Source of the DNA: Rahnella inusitata
Lineage (GTDB): Bacteria > Pseudomonadota > Gammaproteobacteria > Enterobacterales > Enterobacteriaceae
NCBI RefSeq assembly: GCF_003263515.1
Contig: NZ_JYDE01000004.1
Span: 124,001 to 188,000, forward strand
Direction of reading: 5' to 3'
Length of the DNA: 64,000 bases
Each line of letters starts with the position of its first letter. Within the stretch, counting starts at the first letter, position 1. The notes under the pieces were generated by a model. It was not told where the DNA came from. It searched no databases and was given only the letters and a program-made list of their open reading frames with translations. The position numbers were made by a program, and so were the translations under genes. Below, in pieces: positions 47,509 to 56,691 of the stretch.

Positions 47509-47826
47509 TTAATTACTCTGTAAGCCAAACTTCTCAGTCATCAGTTTCTTCAGGCTGTCGGACTGCTTGCCGAATATCGCATGCACTTCCTGGCCGATAA
47601 TGACCACCCCAATCGCGCCGGTCTGCTGGATAGCGCCTGAGTTAACGCGCTTTAACTCTCTGACCTTCACGCGCAGACGGGTAATACAAGCATCGACATT
47701 GATAATGTTATCGTGCCCGCCAAGCGCCTCAATTAATAACGCGACGTCGGTGGACGGCGGCACTTCATCTTTCAGATTTTTATTCTTCGCCGAGAACACA
47801 TGCATAAAGTCTTTAATATTGACCAT
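47509..47826 (-). CDS. Stand-alone glucose-type PTS EIIB domain protein
   Basis: A 105-residue protein holding a complete glucose/GlcNAc-family EIIB domain. The phosphorylated Cys is in INVDACITRLRVKV (about 58-71); IGVVIIGQEVHAIFG follows. About 25 polar residues precede it. No EIIC or EIIA domain is attached and none is near. I use the ATG at 47826 (MVNIKDFMHVFS) with GAGAGGA upstream. It follows ganB on the same strand but a terminator-like hairpin lies between. Its partner and role are unknown; a signalling use is possible. Confidence 0.85.
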   Translation of the reverse strand: MVNIKDFMHVFSAKNKNLKDEVPPSTDVALLIEALGGHDNIINVDACITRLRVKVRELKRVNSGAIQQTGAIGVVIIGQEVHAIFGKQSDSLKKLMTEKFGLQSN

Positions 47827-47850
47827 GATTAATCCTCTCTTGCAGAAATG

Positions 47851-47886
47851 AAAAAACGTGCCGCAGGGAATATTCCCCACGGCACG
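47851..47886 (-). terminator. Terminator-like hairpin between ganB and the EIIB gene
   Basis: CGTGCCG / CGGCACG outer arms with an inner GGGAATATTCCC palindrome; on the minus strand it is followed by TTTTTT. It would end or attenuate gan operon transcripts before the EIIB gene. Confidence 0.8.
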
Positions 47887-47899
47887 TCAGGAGTAAAAC

Positions 47900-49963
47900 T
47901 TATTGTGTGATTTTACGCGTCAGGATCTGGCAGCCAAATGCCGGTAACGTCAGTTTGCGCGGCAGGTTCCCGCCGTGAACGATATCCTGATAATCCTGCG
48001 GCAACGCAACGGTCTGGCTGTCCGCATTGTAGTTTTGCAGGAAGATAAACTCGCTTTCACCATCGGTACGGCGCGCGGCAGTCACACCTTCCGGCAGCGG
48101 CGTATTGATGGCGCGCGGCAACTTCATCTCCTTCGCCAGCGCGGTAAAGAAATCGGCATGGAACTGCTGATCGTTACGCGACGCCACGTAGTACGCCTGC
48201 CCTTTGCCGTACAGATTCACGGTCACGGCCGGATTACCGGCATAGAAATCGTCGCCGTAGGTGGCCAGTGCTGCCGCCCCTTCCAGATGGATCACTTCGC
48301 ACAGCTGCGAGGCGCGATACGGGCCGCTGAGCCCCAGCGCGTTGCCCTCCACACCGGCGACGCTGTTGTGCTGTTCATCGGTCAGGCTGTCTATCTCTTC
48401 CGCCCAGATGCCCAACACCGGTCGCAGCGGTCCGGGGAATCCGTTGAGGAAGCACAAATCGGTTTCGTTGACGATCCCGCTCCAGTAGGTCGCGACAAAG
48501 CGTCCGCCAGCCTGAACAAAGGCGCTGATGCGCTCACCGACGCCCTCGCGCACCATGTACAGCATCGGGGCAATCACCAGATCGTAGCCCTGCAAATCGC
48601 AGTCTGCGTTAATCACGTCCACCGCAATTCCCTGCGCCCAGAGCGCGCGGTAATGATCGGCGACGGTATTTTCGTAATGCAGCCCGGCGTTACGCGGCCC
48701 CATCGCATCATCCATCGCCCAGCGGCTTTCCCAGTCGAAGATGATGGCAACTTTGGCTTCCACACGGCTGCCCGCCACCGGCGCTAATGCCGATAAAATC
48801 GAGCCAAGCTCTGCGACTTCGCGCCCGACGCGGGTGTCGATGTGCCCGACGTGATCGACCACTGCACCGTGGAATTTCTCGCAAGAACCACGGCTTTTAC
48901 GCCACTGGAAATACTGCACGGAATCCGCTCCGTGGGCGACCGCCTGCAAGGAAGAGAGAATGTGCATTCCCGGCTTTTTCAGTTTGCTGGTCGGCTGCCA
49001 GTTGGTGAAACTCGGCGTCGATTCCATCAGCACAAAAGGCTTGCCCTGCTTGAGGGTACGCATAAGGTCATGATACATCGCGGTATACGCCGCGAGACCG
49101 ATATCATCCTGACGGGTGTGCCACATCGGGTAGCTGTCCCAGGAAATGAAATCCAGCACGCCGGCAAGTTTCCAGTAATCGTAATCGTAGAAATATTCCA
49201 TGAAGTTAGTGGTCGCTGGTAACGCCGGATTTTCGGCTTTCAGCGGCCGGATTTCTTCGCTGCAAAAACGCGTAACCTGATCGGTATTAAAACGCCGCCA
49301 GTCAAGATTCAGGCCGTGAACCCCATTTTCGCCCTGCGGTGATGGCGATTCGAGCTGCGACCAGTCGGTGTAAGTGTGGCTCCAGAAGGTGCTCCACCAG
49401 GCTTTGTTCAGCGCATCAAGCGTGACATAACGGGCTTTCAGCCAGTCGCGAAACTGCCCCTGACAGGTGTCGCAATGGCATTCACCGCCGTATTCATTGG
49501 AGATGTGCCAGCCAATCACCGCCGGATGGTTCGCGTAACGCTTCGCCAGCTGGCCGTTCATCAGCTGCACTTTTTCGCGGTAAACCGGCGAGCTCATGCA
49601 ATGATTATGACGCCCGCCGTGCAGCGCGGGAACGCGGTCGCGCCCGACGCGCAGTACCTGCGGATATTTTTGCGACATCCATGCCGGACGCGCGCCGCTG
49701 GGTGTCGCGAGAAACACCGAAATACCGTTTTCATGCAGGCGGTTTAGCACCTGATCCATCCAGTCAAAGGTGTAGCGGCCTTCTTCAGGTTCCAGCGCTG
49801 ACCAGCTGAAAATCCCCACTGACATCACGTTGCAGCGTGCTTCTTTCATCATTTCGACATCGCGCACCAGCACGTCGGGGTGATCCAGCCATTGCTCGGG
49901 GTTGTAATCCGCGCCGTGTAACAGACCGGAAATCTTACTGCTCAGAAGAGGGAATTTCGTCAT
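47900..49963 (-). CDS. ganB: Beta-galactosidase, GH42 (GanB)
   Basis: A 687-residue GH42 enzyme. The acid/base Glu is in WHISNEYGGEC, which runs into the zinc-binding cysteines CHCDTC; the nucleophile Glu is in FVLMESTPSFTNW. No signal peptide, so it acts in the cytoplasm on imported galactooligosaccharides. The ATG at 49963 has AAAGGA upstream; the open frame from 50122 lies inside ganA and is rejected. It is the last gene of ganEFGAB. Confidence 0.93.
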   Translation of the reverse strand: MTKFPLLSSKISGLLHGADYNPEQWLDHPDVLVRDVEMMKEARCNVMSVGIFSWSALEPEEGRYTFDWMDQVLNRLHENGISVFLATPSGARPAWMSQKYPQVLRVGRDRVPALHGGRHNHCMSSPVYREKVQLMNGQLAKRYANHPAVIGWHISNEYGGECHCDTCQGQFRDWLKARYVTLDALNKAWWSTFWSHTYTDWSQLESPSPQGENGVHGLNLDWRRFNTDQVTRFCSEEIRPLKAENPALPATTNFMEYFYDYDYWKLAGVLDFISWDSYPMWHTRQDDIGLAAYTAMYHDLMRTLKQGKPFVLMESTPSFTNWQPTSKLKKPGMHILSSLQAVAHGADSVQYFQWRKSRGSCEKFHGAVVDHVGHIDTRVGREVAELGSILSALAPVAGSRVEAKVAIIFDWESRWAMDDAMGPRNAGLHYENTVADHYRALWAQGIAVDVINADCDLQGYDLVIAPMLYMVREGVGERISAFVQAGGRFVATYWSGIVNETDLCFLNGFPGPLRPVLGIWAEEIDSLTDEQHNSVAGVEGNALGLSGPYRASQLCEVIHLEGAAALATYGDDFYAGNPAVTVNLYGKGQAYYVASRNDQQFHADFFTALAKEMKLPRAINTPLPEGVTAARRTDGESEFIFLQNYNADSQTVALPQDYQDIVHGGNLPRKLTLPAFGCQILTRKITQ

Positions 49964-50000
49964 GCTTAATCCTTTAAATCCGTAAGAAATAGACAGTGCT

Positions 50001-50021
50001 CCCCGGCCAAGGCTGCCGGGG
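50001..50021 (-). other. Intercistronic hairpin between ganA and ganB
   Basis: CCCCGGC / GCCGGGG, 7-bp perfect stem with a 7-base loop, without a T run on the minus strand. Probably mRNA processing or stability. Confidence 0.5.
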
Positions 50022-50030
50022 AAAAGGGAA

Positions 50031-51242
50031 TCAGTTGAAGACTTTGATGGAAGGTAAAACCTGACCGTCACAGCTGAACAGCGCCTGATTTTCGCGGGCG
50101 TTGCCCTCTTTCCAGTGGTCATTGATGTAGGTCATTCCAGCCGGTGTCGCCCAGCCCGCGCCATTAACCGGGATCCAGGTCGGCTCCCAGTAGAACAAGC
50201 CTTTGCCGCGGTTTTCGGGCACAGCCACCAGACTTTTGATCATATCGCTGAGGAAATCGGCCTGACCCTGCACGGTGCCCGGATAGCCGCCGTCTTTGGC
50301 TTCTTTCTCGTTGAAGCTGTTCTCGGCGGCATCGCAGTTTTGGGTGCTGTAGCCATACGCCACTTCAACGACGATCACGTCTTTGTTGTAGCGTTTACTG
50401 ATGTCGTCCATGTTCGTTTGCAGCGCGGAGATCGGCCCGTTCCAGTAGGTATAAAACGACAGGCCAATCACGTCGTAAGGGACGTTGCGCTGATTGATTT
50501 CATCGAACCACCAGCGGAAGGTGTCATTCTTCGTGCCTTCGGCCAGATGCAGCATGATTTTGATTTTCGACGGGTCTTTCTCATCCGCCCGCACGCCGGA
50601 AATCGCCGCATTCAGCAGTCCGGCCAGACGGTCAAACTCACCGCCGCCCTCGCCCCAGCTTTTGCCTTCCGGCCACAAAATCCCGCCGTTCATTTCATTG
50701 CCGACCTGCACCATGTCCGGCACCACGCCCTGCTGGCGGAACTGCGCGATCACCTCACGGCTGTAATCATGAATGGCAGTTTTCAGCTGCGGATAATCCA
50801 TCTTCGCCCAGCTTTTCGGCTTGAACTGTTTTCCCGGATCGGTCCAGAAATCGCTGTAATGGAAGTCGAGCAGGATTTTGAAGCCCTGCGCTTTGGCGCG
50901 CTTCGCCAGTTCCAGCGTGGTCGCCAGGTCGTTATTGCCGCCGCCGTAAGGTTTGCCCGCCGCATCTTTCGGATCAACCCACAAACGCAGGCGCACGTAG
51001 TTAAAACCGTTTTGTTTAAGGATCACCATCGCGTCCTGCTGCTTGTGGTTCTGATCAAAAAACTTGCCGCCGTGCTTTTCAACATCAATCAGCGTGGAAA
51101 TGTCCGCGCCTTTAATGAAATCTGCCGGAACGTTGGCGACCTTTTTGATACTGACGTTTTCTGCTGCACAGGAAAATGACATCGCCAGAAACAGGCAGGC
51201 AACCGTACTTTTAGTGAAAATCTTTGTATTCAGGAAAGTCAT
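50031..51242 (-). CDS. ganA: Arabinogalactan endo-beta-1,4-galactanase, GH53 (GanA)
   Basis: A 403-residue precursor with a signal peptide ending at FSCAAE. The GH53 barrel has the acid/base Glu in MVQVGNEMNGG and the nucleophile Glu in VIVVEVAYGYS. It cuts beta-1,4-galactan or long galactooligosaccharides in the periplasm or outside. I prefer the ATG at 51242 because AAAGGA is eight bases upstream; an ATG at 51251 overlaps the ganG stop and sits within that ribosome site. Confidence 0.92.
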   Translation of the reverse strand: MTFLNTKIFTKSTVACLFLAMSFSCAAENVSIKKVANVPADFIKGADISTLIDVEKHGGKFFDQNHKQQDAMVILKQNGFNYVRLRLWVDPKDAAGKPYGGGNNDLATTLELAKRAKAQGFKILLDFHYSDFWTDPGKQFKPKSWAKMDYPQLKTAIHDYSREVIAQFRQQGVVPDMVQVGNEMNGGILWPEGKSWGEGGGEFDRLAGLLNAAISGVRADEKDPSKIKIMLHLAEGTKNDTFRWWFDEINQRNVPYDVIGLSFYTYWNGPISALQTNMDDISKRYNKDVIVVEVAYGYSTQNCDAAENSFNEKEAKDGGYPGTVQGQADFLSDMIKSLVAVPENRGKGLFYWEPTWIPVNGAGWATPAGMTYINDHWKEGNARENQALFSCDGQVLPSIKVFN

Positions 51243-51247
51243 GATGA

Positions 51248-52099
51248 TCATCCTTTAGTGCTGCCGGCGGTCAGGCCGGAGACGAAGTATTTTTGTAAGG
51301 CGAGATAGAAAATGGCGACCGGTACCGCGATCAGCACCGCCCCGGCGGCGTACATGGTGTAGTTCGCTCCCATTTTTTGGGCGACCAGGTTATAGAGGCC
51401 GATCGGCAGCGTGTATTTATCCGGCGTGCGCAAAATGGTGCTGGAGAGAATGAAATCCCCCAGCGGCCCGGTGAAGGAAAACAGCGCAATTACCGCCAGA
51501 ATAGGCTTCGACAACGGCATGATGATTTCAATAAAGATGCGGAAGTTACCCGCACCGTCCATCCGCGCTGATTCATCCAGATCTTTCGGAATAGCGTCCA
51601 GATAACCTTTCATCAGATAGGTATTCATCGGAATCATGCCGCCGACGTAAATCAGCACCAGCGCCAGATGGCTGTTAATCAGCCCCAGAAGTTGCGCCAG
51701 CACGAAGATGGCGATCAGCGCCGAAAACTGCGGGATCATCTGTAATAAAAGAAACAGCATCAGCCCGTCTTTGCGGCCCTTAAAGCGAAAGCGCGAGAAG
51801 GAATAGGCGGTGAAACTGACGCAAATCAGCGTCAGCACCATGGTCAGGAAACTAATTTTCATCGAATTCCAGTACCAGCCGACGTAATTCACGTCACCGT
51901 TAAACAGGTCTTTGTAATGTTGGAAAGAGACGTTCTCCGGAATAATCGACGTACTGAGCAGGCTGTTACCGGCGTTCAGCGAGGCGCCGACGGTCCAGAT
52001 CAGCGGATAAATAATAATAACCGCCACGATCAGCAACAGAAAATAACTCAGCGACAGGCGGATAAACTTACTTCTTTTAATACTGCTGTTTTTACTCAT
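51248..52099 (-). CDS. ganG: Galactooligosaccharide ABC permease GanG (MalG type)
   Basis: A 283-residue permease of the MalG family with six hydrophobic segments. The EAA loop that contacts the ATPase is IPKDLDESARMDGAGNFRIF (about 167-186). Its start follows the ganF stop by 14 bp. It forms the membrane channel with GanF. Confidence 0.93.
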   Translation of the reverse strand: MSKNSSIKRSKFIRLSLSYFLLLIVAVIIIYPLIWTVGASLNAGNSLLSTSIIPENVSFQHYKDLFNGDVNYVGWYWNSMKISFLTMVLTLICVSFTAYSFSRFRFKGRKDGLMLFLLLQMIPQFSALIAIFVLAQLLGLINSHLALVLIYVGGMIPMNTYLMKGYLDAIPKDLDESARMDGAGNFRIFIEIIMPLSKPILAVIALFSFTGPLGDFILSSTILRTPDKYTLPIGLYNLVAQKMGANYTMYAAGAVLIAVPVAIFYLALQKYFVSGLTAGSTKG

Positions 52100-52113
52100 T
52101 ACCCGGCTCCCGC

Positions 52114-53421
52114 TTACGCCATATCATCTTGTTTAAATGAATTGGTTGAACGGAATTGCCACAGTGCAATACCGACAACAAATATTGACAGCAAAATCGT
52201 AATGGTCGCGGCAATGGCATATTGCGATGACGACATGGTGAGTTTATATATCCATGACACCAGAATATCCGTTCCGCCTGCATTCGATCCGGCCACTGCC
52301 GGGCCACCGTTATTAAACAGGTAGATAATATTGAAGTTATTAAAGTTGAAGGTGTATTGCGTAATAATGATCGGCGCAATGGAATACAGCACCAGCGGCA
52401 GCGTAATAGTTTTTAATTTCTTCCAGGTGCTCGCACCGTCCATCGTCGCCGCTTCGTATAAATCATTCGGGATCGCCTGCAATACGCCGGTGGTCATCGC
52501 GAAGACAAACGGGAAGCCCAGCCAGGTCTGCATCATGATCAGCGCCGTTTTGGTCCAGAACGGATCGGTCATCCACGCTTTCGGCTCAATCCCTAACGCC
52601 GCCAGAATGCCGTTGTTGATGACGCCAAAGGAATCGTTAAACATCCCGGCGAACACCAGAATAGTCACGAAGCCAGGCACCGCCCACGGCAAAATCAGGA
52701 CGGTGCGGATCAGCGCCTTGAAACGTAAATCTTTCTGATTCACCAGAATCGCCAGCATCACGCCGACGGTACATTGCAGCGTGGTCGCCAGCACGGTCCA
52801 GACTACCGTCCACTGTAAAACGTCCAGCAGCGTTGAACGCCAGATGTTCAGCGTGAAGATATTAATAAAGTTTTTGAACCCGACCCAGTCGACTAATTTC
52901 GCCGGTGGCGTGTGGTAAAGATTGTAATTCGTAAACGCGATGGAGAAGCCAAAAATAATCGGAAATACCACCACAAATACCAGCAAAATAAAGCCCGGCG
53001 TTATCATCAAATAAGGAAAGCCTTCGCGCAGCAGTAAATGATACTGCTTTCTGACGCCGGGTAATTCCATCCCCAAATCACGTCTTTTGCCGTTCAGCCA
53101 CGCATCGCGCAGGCTCCAGTAATAAAAGCCAACGCCAAAGGCGGCGATCAGGACGCTGATAATCCCTTTAGCCAGCAGGAAGATGGAATTATCGCGCGGA
53201 ACTTCTTCGCCCAGCGTATATAACCCCCACAAGCCCTGTTGCAGGAAATCATAAAATACACCGGCGAAGCAAAACAGAATGATAAAAAAGATGATTCCCT
53301 TGGCCCATTGTCGGTTATAGAACTGACCAAAACCGGGGATCAGCGCCGCAGCCAGTGCCACCGGCGCGTGGTGGCTGGCGGAGTGTGGCACGTGGTTTTC
53401 CTCGTCAAGACGCATAGACAC
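52114..53421 (-). CDS. ganF: Galactooligosaccharide ABC permease GanF (MalF type)
   Basis: A 435-residue MalF-type permease. Two extra membrane segments lie before the conserved core. The EAA loop is IPNDLYEAATMDGASTWKKL, about 100 residues from the C-terminus. The frame opens at GTG (53421), eight bases after AAAGGA; an ATG two codons later is badly spaced. A hairpin lies between it and ganE. Confidence 0.92.
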   Translation of the reverse strand: MSMRLDEENHVPHSASHHAPVALAAALIPGFGQFYNRQWAKGIIFFIILFCFAGVFYDFLQQGLWGLYTLGEEVPRDNSIFLLAKGIISVLIAAFGVGFYYWSLRDAWLNGKRRDLGMELPGVRKQYHLLLREGFPYLMITPGFILLVFVVVFPIIFGFSIAFTNYNLYHTPPAKLVDWVGFKNFINIFTLNIWRSTLLDVLQWTVVWTVLATTLQCTVGVMLAILVNQKDLRFKALIRTVLILPWAVPGFVTILVFAGMFNDSFGVINNGILAALGIEPKAWMTDPFWTKTALIMMQTWLGFPFVFAMTTGVLQAIPNDLYEAATMDGASTWKKLKTITLPLVLYSIAPIIITQYTFNFNNFNIIYLFNNGGPAVAGSNAGGTDILVSWIYKLTMSSSQYAIAATITILLSIFVVGIALWQFRSTNSFKQDDMA

Positions 53422-53442
53422 AAAGATATTCCTTTCACTGGT

Positions 53443-53464
53443 GAGGGAGTGAAATCACTCCCTC
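53443..53464 (-). other. Hairpin between ganE and ganF
   Basis: GAGGGAGTGA / TCACTCCCTC, a 10-bp perfect inverted repeat with a two-base centre. No T run, so it probably stabilises the ganE message or limits read-through, giving more binding protein than permease. Confidence 0.65.
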
Positions 53465-53502
53465 CTTTCAGACGTACAGGGGTTAGTGAATAATTCAGCG
53501 AA

Positions 53503-54729
53503 TTACTCGTTGCTGGCTTTTGCCGCTTCGATTTGCATCTGGATGTTTTTCACGGCGTCATTAAGCGCGGCCTGCACCGGCTGCTTGCCGGTCACGCCGA
53601 GCTGGATGCCGTTGTTAGCCGGTCCCCAGACTTCCTGCATTTCCGGTACGCCCGGCATGGCGGTCGCGTGGGTGGACTGCAACGCCACCGCGTTGGCTTT
53701 TTCATCGTTCTTGATCATCGGATCATTGACCAGCGCAGTCAGTGCCGGGATTTCCTTGGTCACTTCGTAACGCACCTTGGCGTACTTAGGCTGGTTGATG
53801 AAAGTGATGAATTTCTCCGCCAGCGGTTTCTGTTTACTGTAGGTCGATACCGCATACCCTTTCACGCCGAGGAAAGAACTCATCGGTTTGCCATTGGGCA
53901 ACAGCGGTAACGGTTTCACGCCGTAATTGATGCCCGCCGCTTCATACGGCTGGAACGCCCACGGGCCGGTGATCACCGCCGCCGCTTTCTTCTCGGTAAA
54001 CAGGGAATCGATGGCGTTCAGGCCGTTATCGCCGGTAATTCCCGCCGGGAATAAACCGTCGGCATAGAATTTTTTCAGGTAAGTCACGGCTTCGACGCTA
54101 CCCGGTTTATTCAGGCCGATGTCTTCGACGTTTAGCTCACCTTTGGCGTCTTTGCCAAAGATATAGCCACCCATAGACGAGATCGCGCCGTAGGCGTAAT
54201 ACACCTCATCGAACTTGGCGAGCAGACCGTATTTGCCTTTCGCCCTTTCCTCTTTGGAGAAGGCGTAATACTCATCGAGGGTATCCGGCGCTTTTGGCAG
54301 CAGGTCTTTGTTGTAGATGAGCACCAGCGTTTCGACCGCTTTTGGCACACCGTAGGTTTGCCCTTTCTGCTGGAACGCGTTGATGGCCGACGGCGTAAAG
54401 CTGTCAGTGAACGCTTTGTCGAGCGTAAGCGGAGCCAGTAATCCCTGAACCACGGCGGTGCCCAGCTGGTCATTGGGGATCACCACCACGTCAGGACCAA
54501 TTCCCGCCGGGCCATCCAGACGCAATTTTTCGGTTTGCTGCGCGTAAGGCGTTTCCTGCACCACAACTTTGACGTTGTTCTCTTTTTCAAAGTCTTTAAC
54601 AGCGTCGGCAATACCTGAAGATTTCTTAATATCTTCCCAGACAAGTAACTGACCCTCGGCTGCCCGGACGGCCTGGCTGCTAAGGCTTAATGACATCAGT
54701 ACCAAGGCAGTAAGGTGTGTAATTTTCAT
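53503..54729 (-). CDS. ganE: Galactooligosaccharide-binding protein GanE (MalE type)
   Basis: A 408-residue precursor with a signal peptide (MKITHLTALVLMSLSLSSQA, cleavage near VRAAE). The rest is a type II extracellular solute-binding protein similar to maltose-binding protein: EGQLLVWEDIKKSSGI, ITGPWAFQPYEAAGI. It delivers oligosaccharides to GanFG. The ATG at 54729 has CAGGAG upstream; the open frame to 54792 is not supported. First gene of ganEFGAB. Confidence 0.93.
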   Translation of the reverse strand: MKITHLTALVLMSLSLSSQAVRAAEGQLLVWEDIKKSSGIADAVKDFEKENNVKVVVQETPYAQQTEKLRLDGPAGIGPDVVVIPNDQLGTAVVQGLLAPLTLDKAFTDSFTPSAINAFQQKGQTYGVPKAVETLVLIYNKDLLPKAPDTLDEYYAFSKEERAKGKYGLLAKFDEVYYAYGAISSMGGYIFGKDAKGELNVEDIGLNKPGSVEAVTYLKKFYADGLFPAGITGDNGLNAIDSLFTEKKAAAVITGPWAFQPYEAAGINYGVKPLPLLPNGKPMSSFLGVKGYAVSTYSKQKPLAEKFITFINQPKYAKVRYEVTKEIPALTALVNDPMIKNDEKANAVALQSTHATAMPGVPEMQEVWGPANNGIQLGVTGKQPVQAALNDAVKNIQMQIEAAKASNE

Positions 54730-54854
54730 TGTTGCTCCTGGATGTGAAGGTATAACATTTTTATGTGGAACCTGACGACATCCAATCAACAACCCATGCT
54801 AATAAACCCTTTAAAACCTGAATGCACGGTGATTAATGTCGTTTCTCAATTCGT

Positions 54855-54866
54855 GTTATACGTTAA
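54855..54866. promoter_or_regulatory. Candidate GanR operator, ganE-ganK region
   Basis: GTTATACGTTAA, identical to the element at 45811-45822. It lies between the divergent genes ganE and ganK, so one site could control both. Confidence 0.6.
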
Positions 54867-55005
54867 ACTTTGAATAACAAAATCACTACCAAAAGATGTG
54901 TATTGTGTGATCTCCTCTCCAAAATTCGAACCGCCCTGTGCAAACGTTTACACAAGGTGGTTATAGTCCGAAATATCAGCGGTATGAATCTTTAAGAGGT
55001 CAAAA

Positions 55006-56109
55006 ATGTCCAGCATCAGACTCAAAAATGTGGTGAAGCGTTTCGATAAAACCGTGACGCTGCATAACATCAATATTGATATTGAAGACGGTGAATTCAC
55101 GGTGTTCGTCGGACCGTCCGGCTGCGGGAAATCCACATTGCTGCGCATGATTGCCGGGCTGGAAGAGATTACGGAAGGTGATGTGTATATCGGTGAGCAG
55201 CGGGTGAACGACGTCGATCCTTCCCGCCGCGGCGTGGCGATGGTGTTTCAGTCGTATGCACTTTATCCGCACATGACGATTGCCGAGAACATGGGTTACG
55301 GGCTGAAAGTGAACGGCGTGCCGAAAGAGGAAATTCGTCATCAGGTGGAAATGGTCGCCAAAACCTTACAGCTTTCCCATCTGCTGGACCGAAAACCGAA
55401 ACAACTTTCCGGCGGACAGCGCCAACGCACCGCCATTGGCCGCGCGATTGTGCGCAATCCGCAGGTTTTTATGTTTGATGAACCCCTTTCCAACCTGGAT
55501 GCCGAACTGCGCGTGGACATGCGTCTGCACATTTCGAAACTGCATCAGGAATTGAAAACCACCATGGTGTATGTCACCCACGATCAGACCGAGGCAATGA
55601 CGCTGGCGGATAAAATTGTGGTGATGAATTACGGAAAAGTGGAACAGATGGGCGCGCCGATGGATCTCTACTACAACCCGGTGAATAAATTCGTCGCCGG
55701 TTTCATTGGGTCGCCGAAGATGAATTTCCTGCCCGCCGAGGTGATAAGCTGGCAGCCTGATCGGCTGGAAGTGCGTCTGACGCCCGAGAAAACCCTGACG
55801 CTGGCTCTGAGCACCCGCGAACTGGCCACCGGTGATGCCATTACGCTCGGCATCCGCCCGGAGCACTTATTGTCGAAAGAGACGGAAAATCAGCTGGAGT
55901 TTAACTGCGAAGTGGTCGAGCGACTGGGCAACAGCACGTACCTGTTCGGCCAGTGCTACGGCACCGACGGTTTCAAAATGCTGCTGCCGGGCGACATGGC
56001 GTTCAATCCGTACCAGAGCCTGACCACGTGGTTTGACGCCGAGCGCTGCATGGTGTTCGACGACGCCGGTCTGCGGATCAGCGCAGCGAGTTTGTCTCAT
56101 CTGCACTGA
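55006..56109 (+). CDS. ganK: ABC transporter ATPase GanK (MalK/MsmK type)
   Basis: A 367-residue ATPase. Walker A GPSGCGKST (36-44), signature LSGGQRQR (about 135-142), Walker B VFMFDEPLSNLD, and a C-terminal TOBE-like regulatory domain. It energises GanFG. It is transcribed away from ganE. AAGAGG lies upstream of the ATG. Confidence 0.92.
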   Translation: MSSIRLKNVVKRFDKTVTLHNINIDIEDGEFTVFVGPSGCGKSTLLRMIAGLEEITEGDVYIGEQRVNDVDPSRRGVAMVFQSYALYPHMTIAENMGYGLKVNGVPKEEIRHQVEMVAKTLQLSHLLDRKPKQLSGGQRQRTAIGRAIVRNPQVFMFDEPLSNLDAELRVDMRLHISKLHQELKTTMVYVTHDQTEAMTLADKIVVMNYGKVEQMGAPMDLYYNPVNKFVAGFIGSPKMNFLPAEVISWQPDRLEVRLTPEKTLTLALSTRELATGDAITLGIRPEHLLSKETENQLEFNCEVVERLGNSTYLFGQCYGTDGFKMLLPGDMAFNPYQSLTTWFDAERCMVFDDAGLRISAASLSHLH

Positions 56110-56140
56110 CCGCCACATCCGCTCCTGCAAAATTTGGGCA

Positions 56141-56172
56141 TAAAAAAACCGGGCATAAACCCGGTTTTTACT
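56141..56172. terminator. Bidirectional terminator between ganK and yeeX
   Basis: AAAACCGGG, loop CATAAA, CCCGGTTTT with flanking A and T runs, between convergent genes. Confidence 0.9.
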
Positions 56173-56189
56173 TTTTGGCGGCAACGAAA

Positions 56190-56522
56190 TTATTTGGTTT
56201 CGTTAGCTTTGATTTCGCCCATCGCTTTCAGCTTTTTGGACATCTCACGACGCTCTTTCGACAGGTCTGCATTGCGGATGATGTAGTCATCAACACGATC
56301 TTCATAGTCGCCGCGCATGCTGGCAATGATCGCCTGAATTTCGTCGATGCTCATGCCTGGCTTGATGTAATCGCTCAGGTTGTCGAGCAGCAGAACACGC
56401 TTCTGGTTGTCGCGGATTTTCTTTTCGTTGTCAGCAATTTCACGTTGTAATTTGTTTTTACGACGGAAAATACGCACGAACTCCAGAACGTTCTGGAAGC
56501 TAGGCTTATTGATATTGTCCAT
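56190..56522 (-). CDS. yeeX: UPF0265/DUF496 protein YeeX
   Basis: A 110-residue charged, helical protein almost identical in pattern to E. coli YeeX (109 aa): [56 protein letters not shown] coiled coil is likely. Function unknown; conservation is very high. The ATG at 56522 has AAGGTG upstream; the frame to 56597 is not supported. Confidence 0.94.
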   Translation of the reverse strand: MDNINKPSFQNVLEFVRIFRRKNKLQREIADNEKKIRDNQKRVLLLDNLSDYIKPGMSIDEIQAIIASMRGDYEDRVDDYIIRNADLSKERREMSKKLKAMGEIKANETK

Positions 56523-56691
56523 TTTAACACCTTCGATTAAGTTACACAGATTCAGTGACTGATTTGTCGCAACCGCTTTGCCTACAAAGAATAACAACTT
56601 AGCAAAAAGCGTAGCAAAATTCGTGCTGCGCGCTCAGATAATCGTCCAATAACGCCATCTTACCCGTTTTAGGCCGCAGACAAAAATCCCT

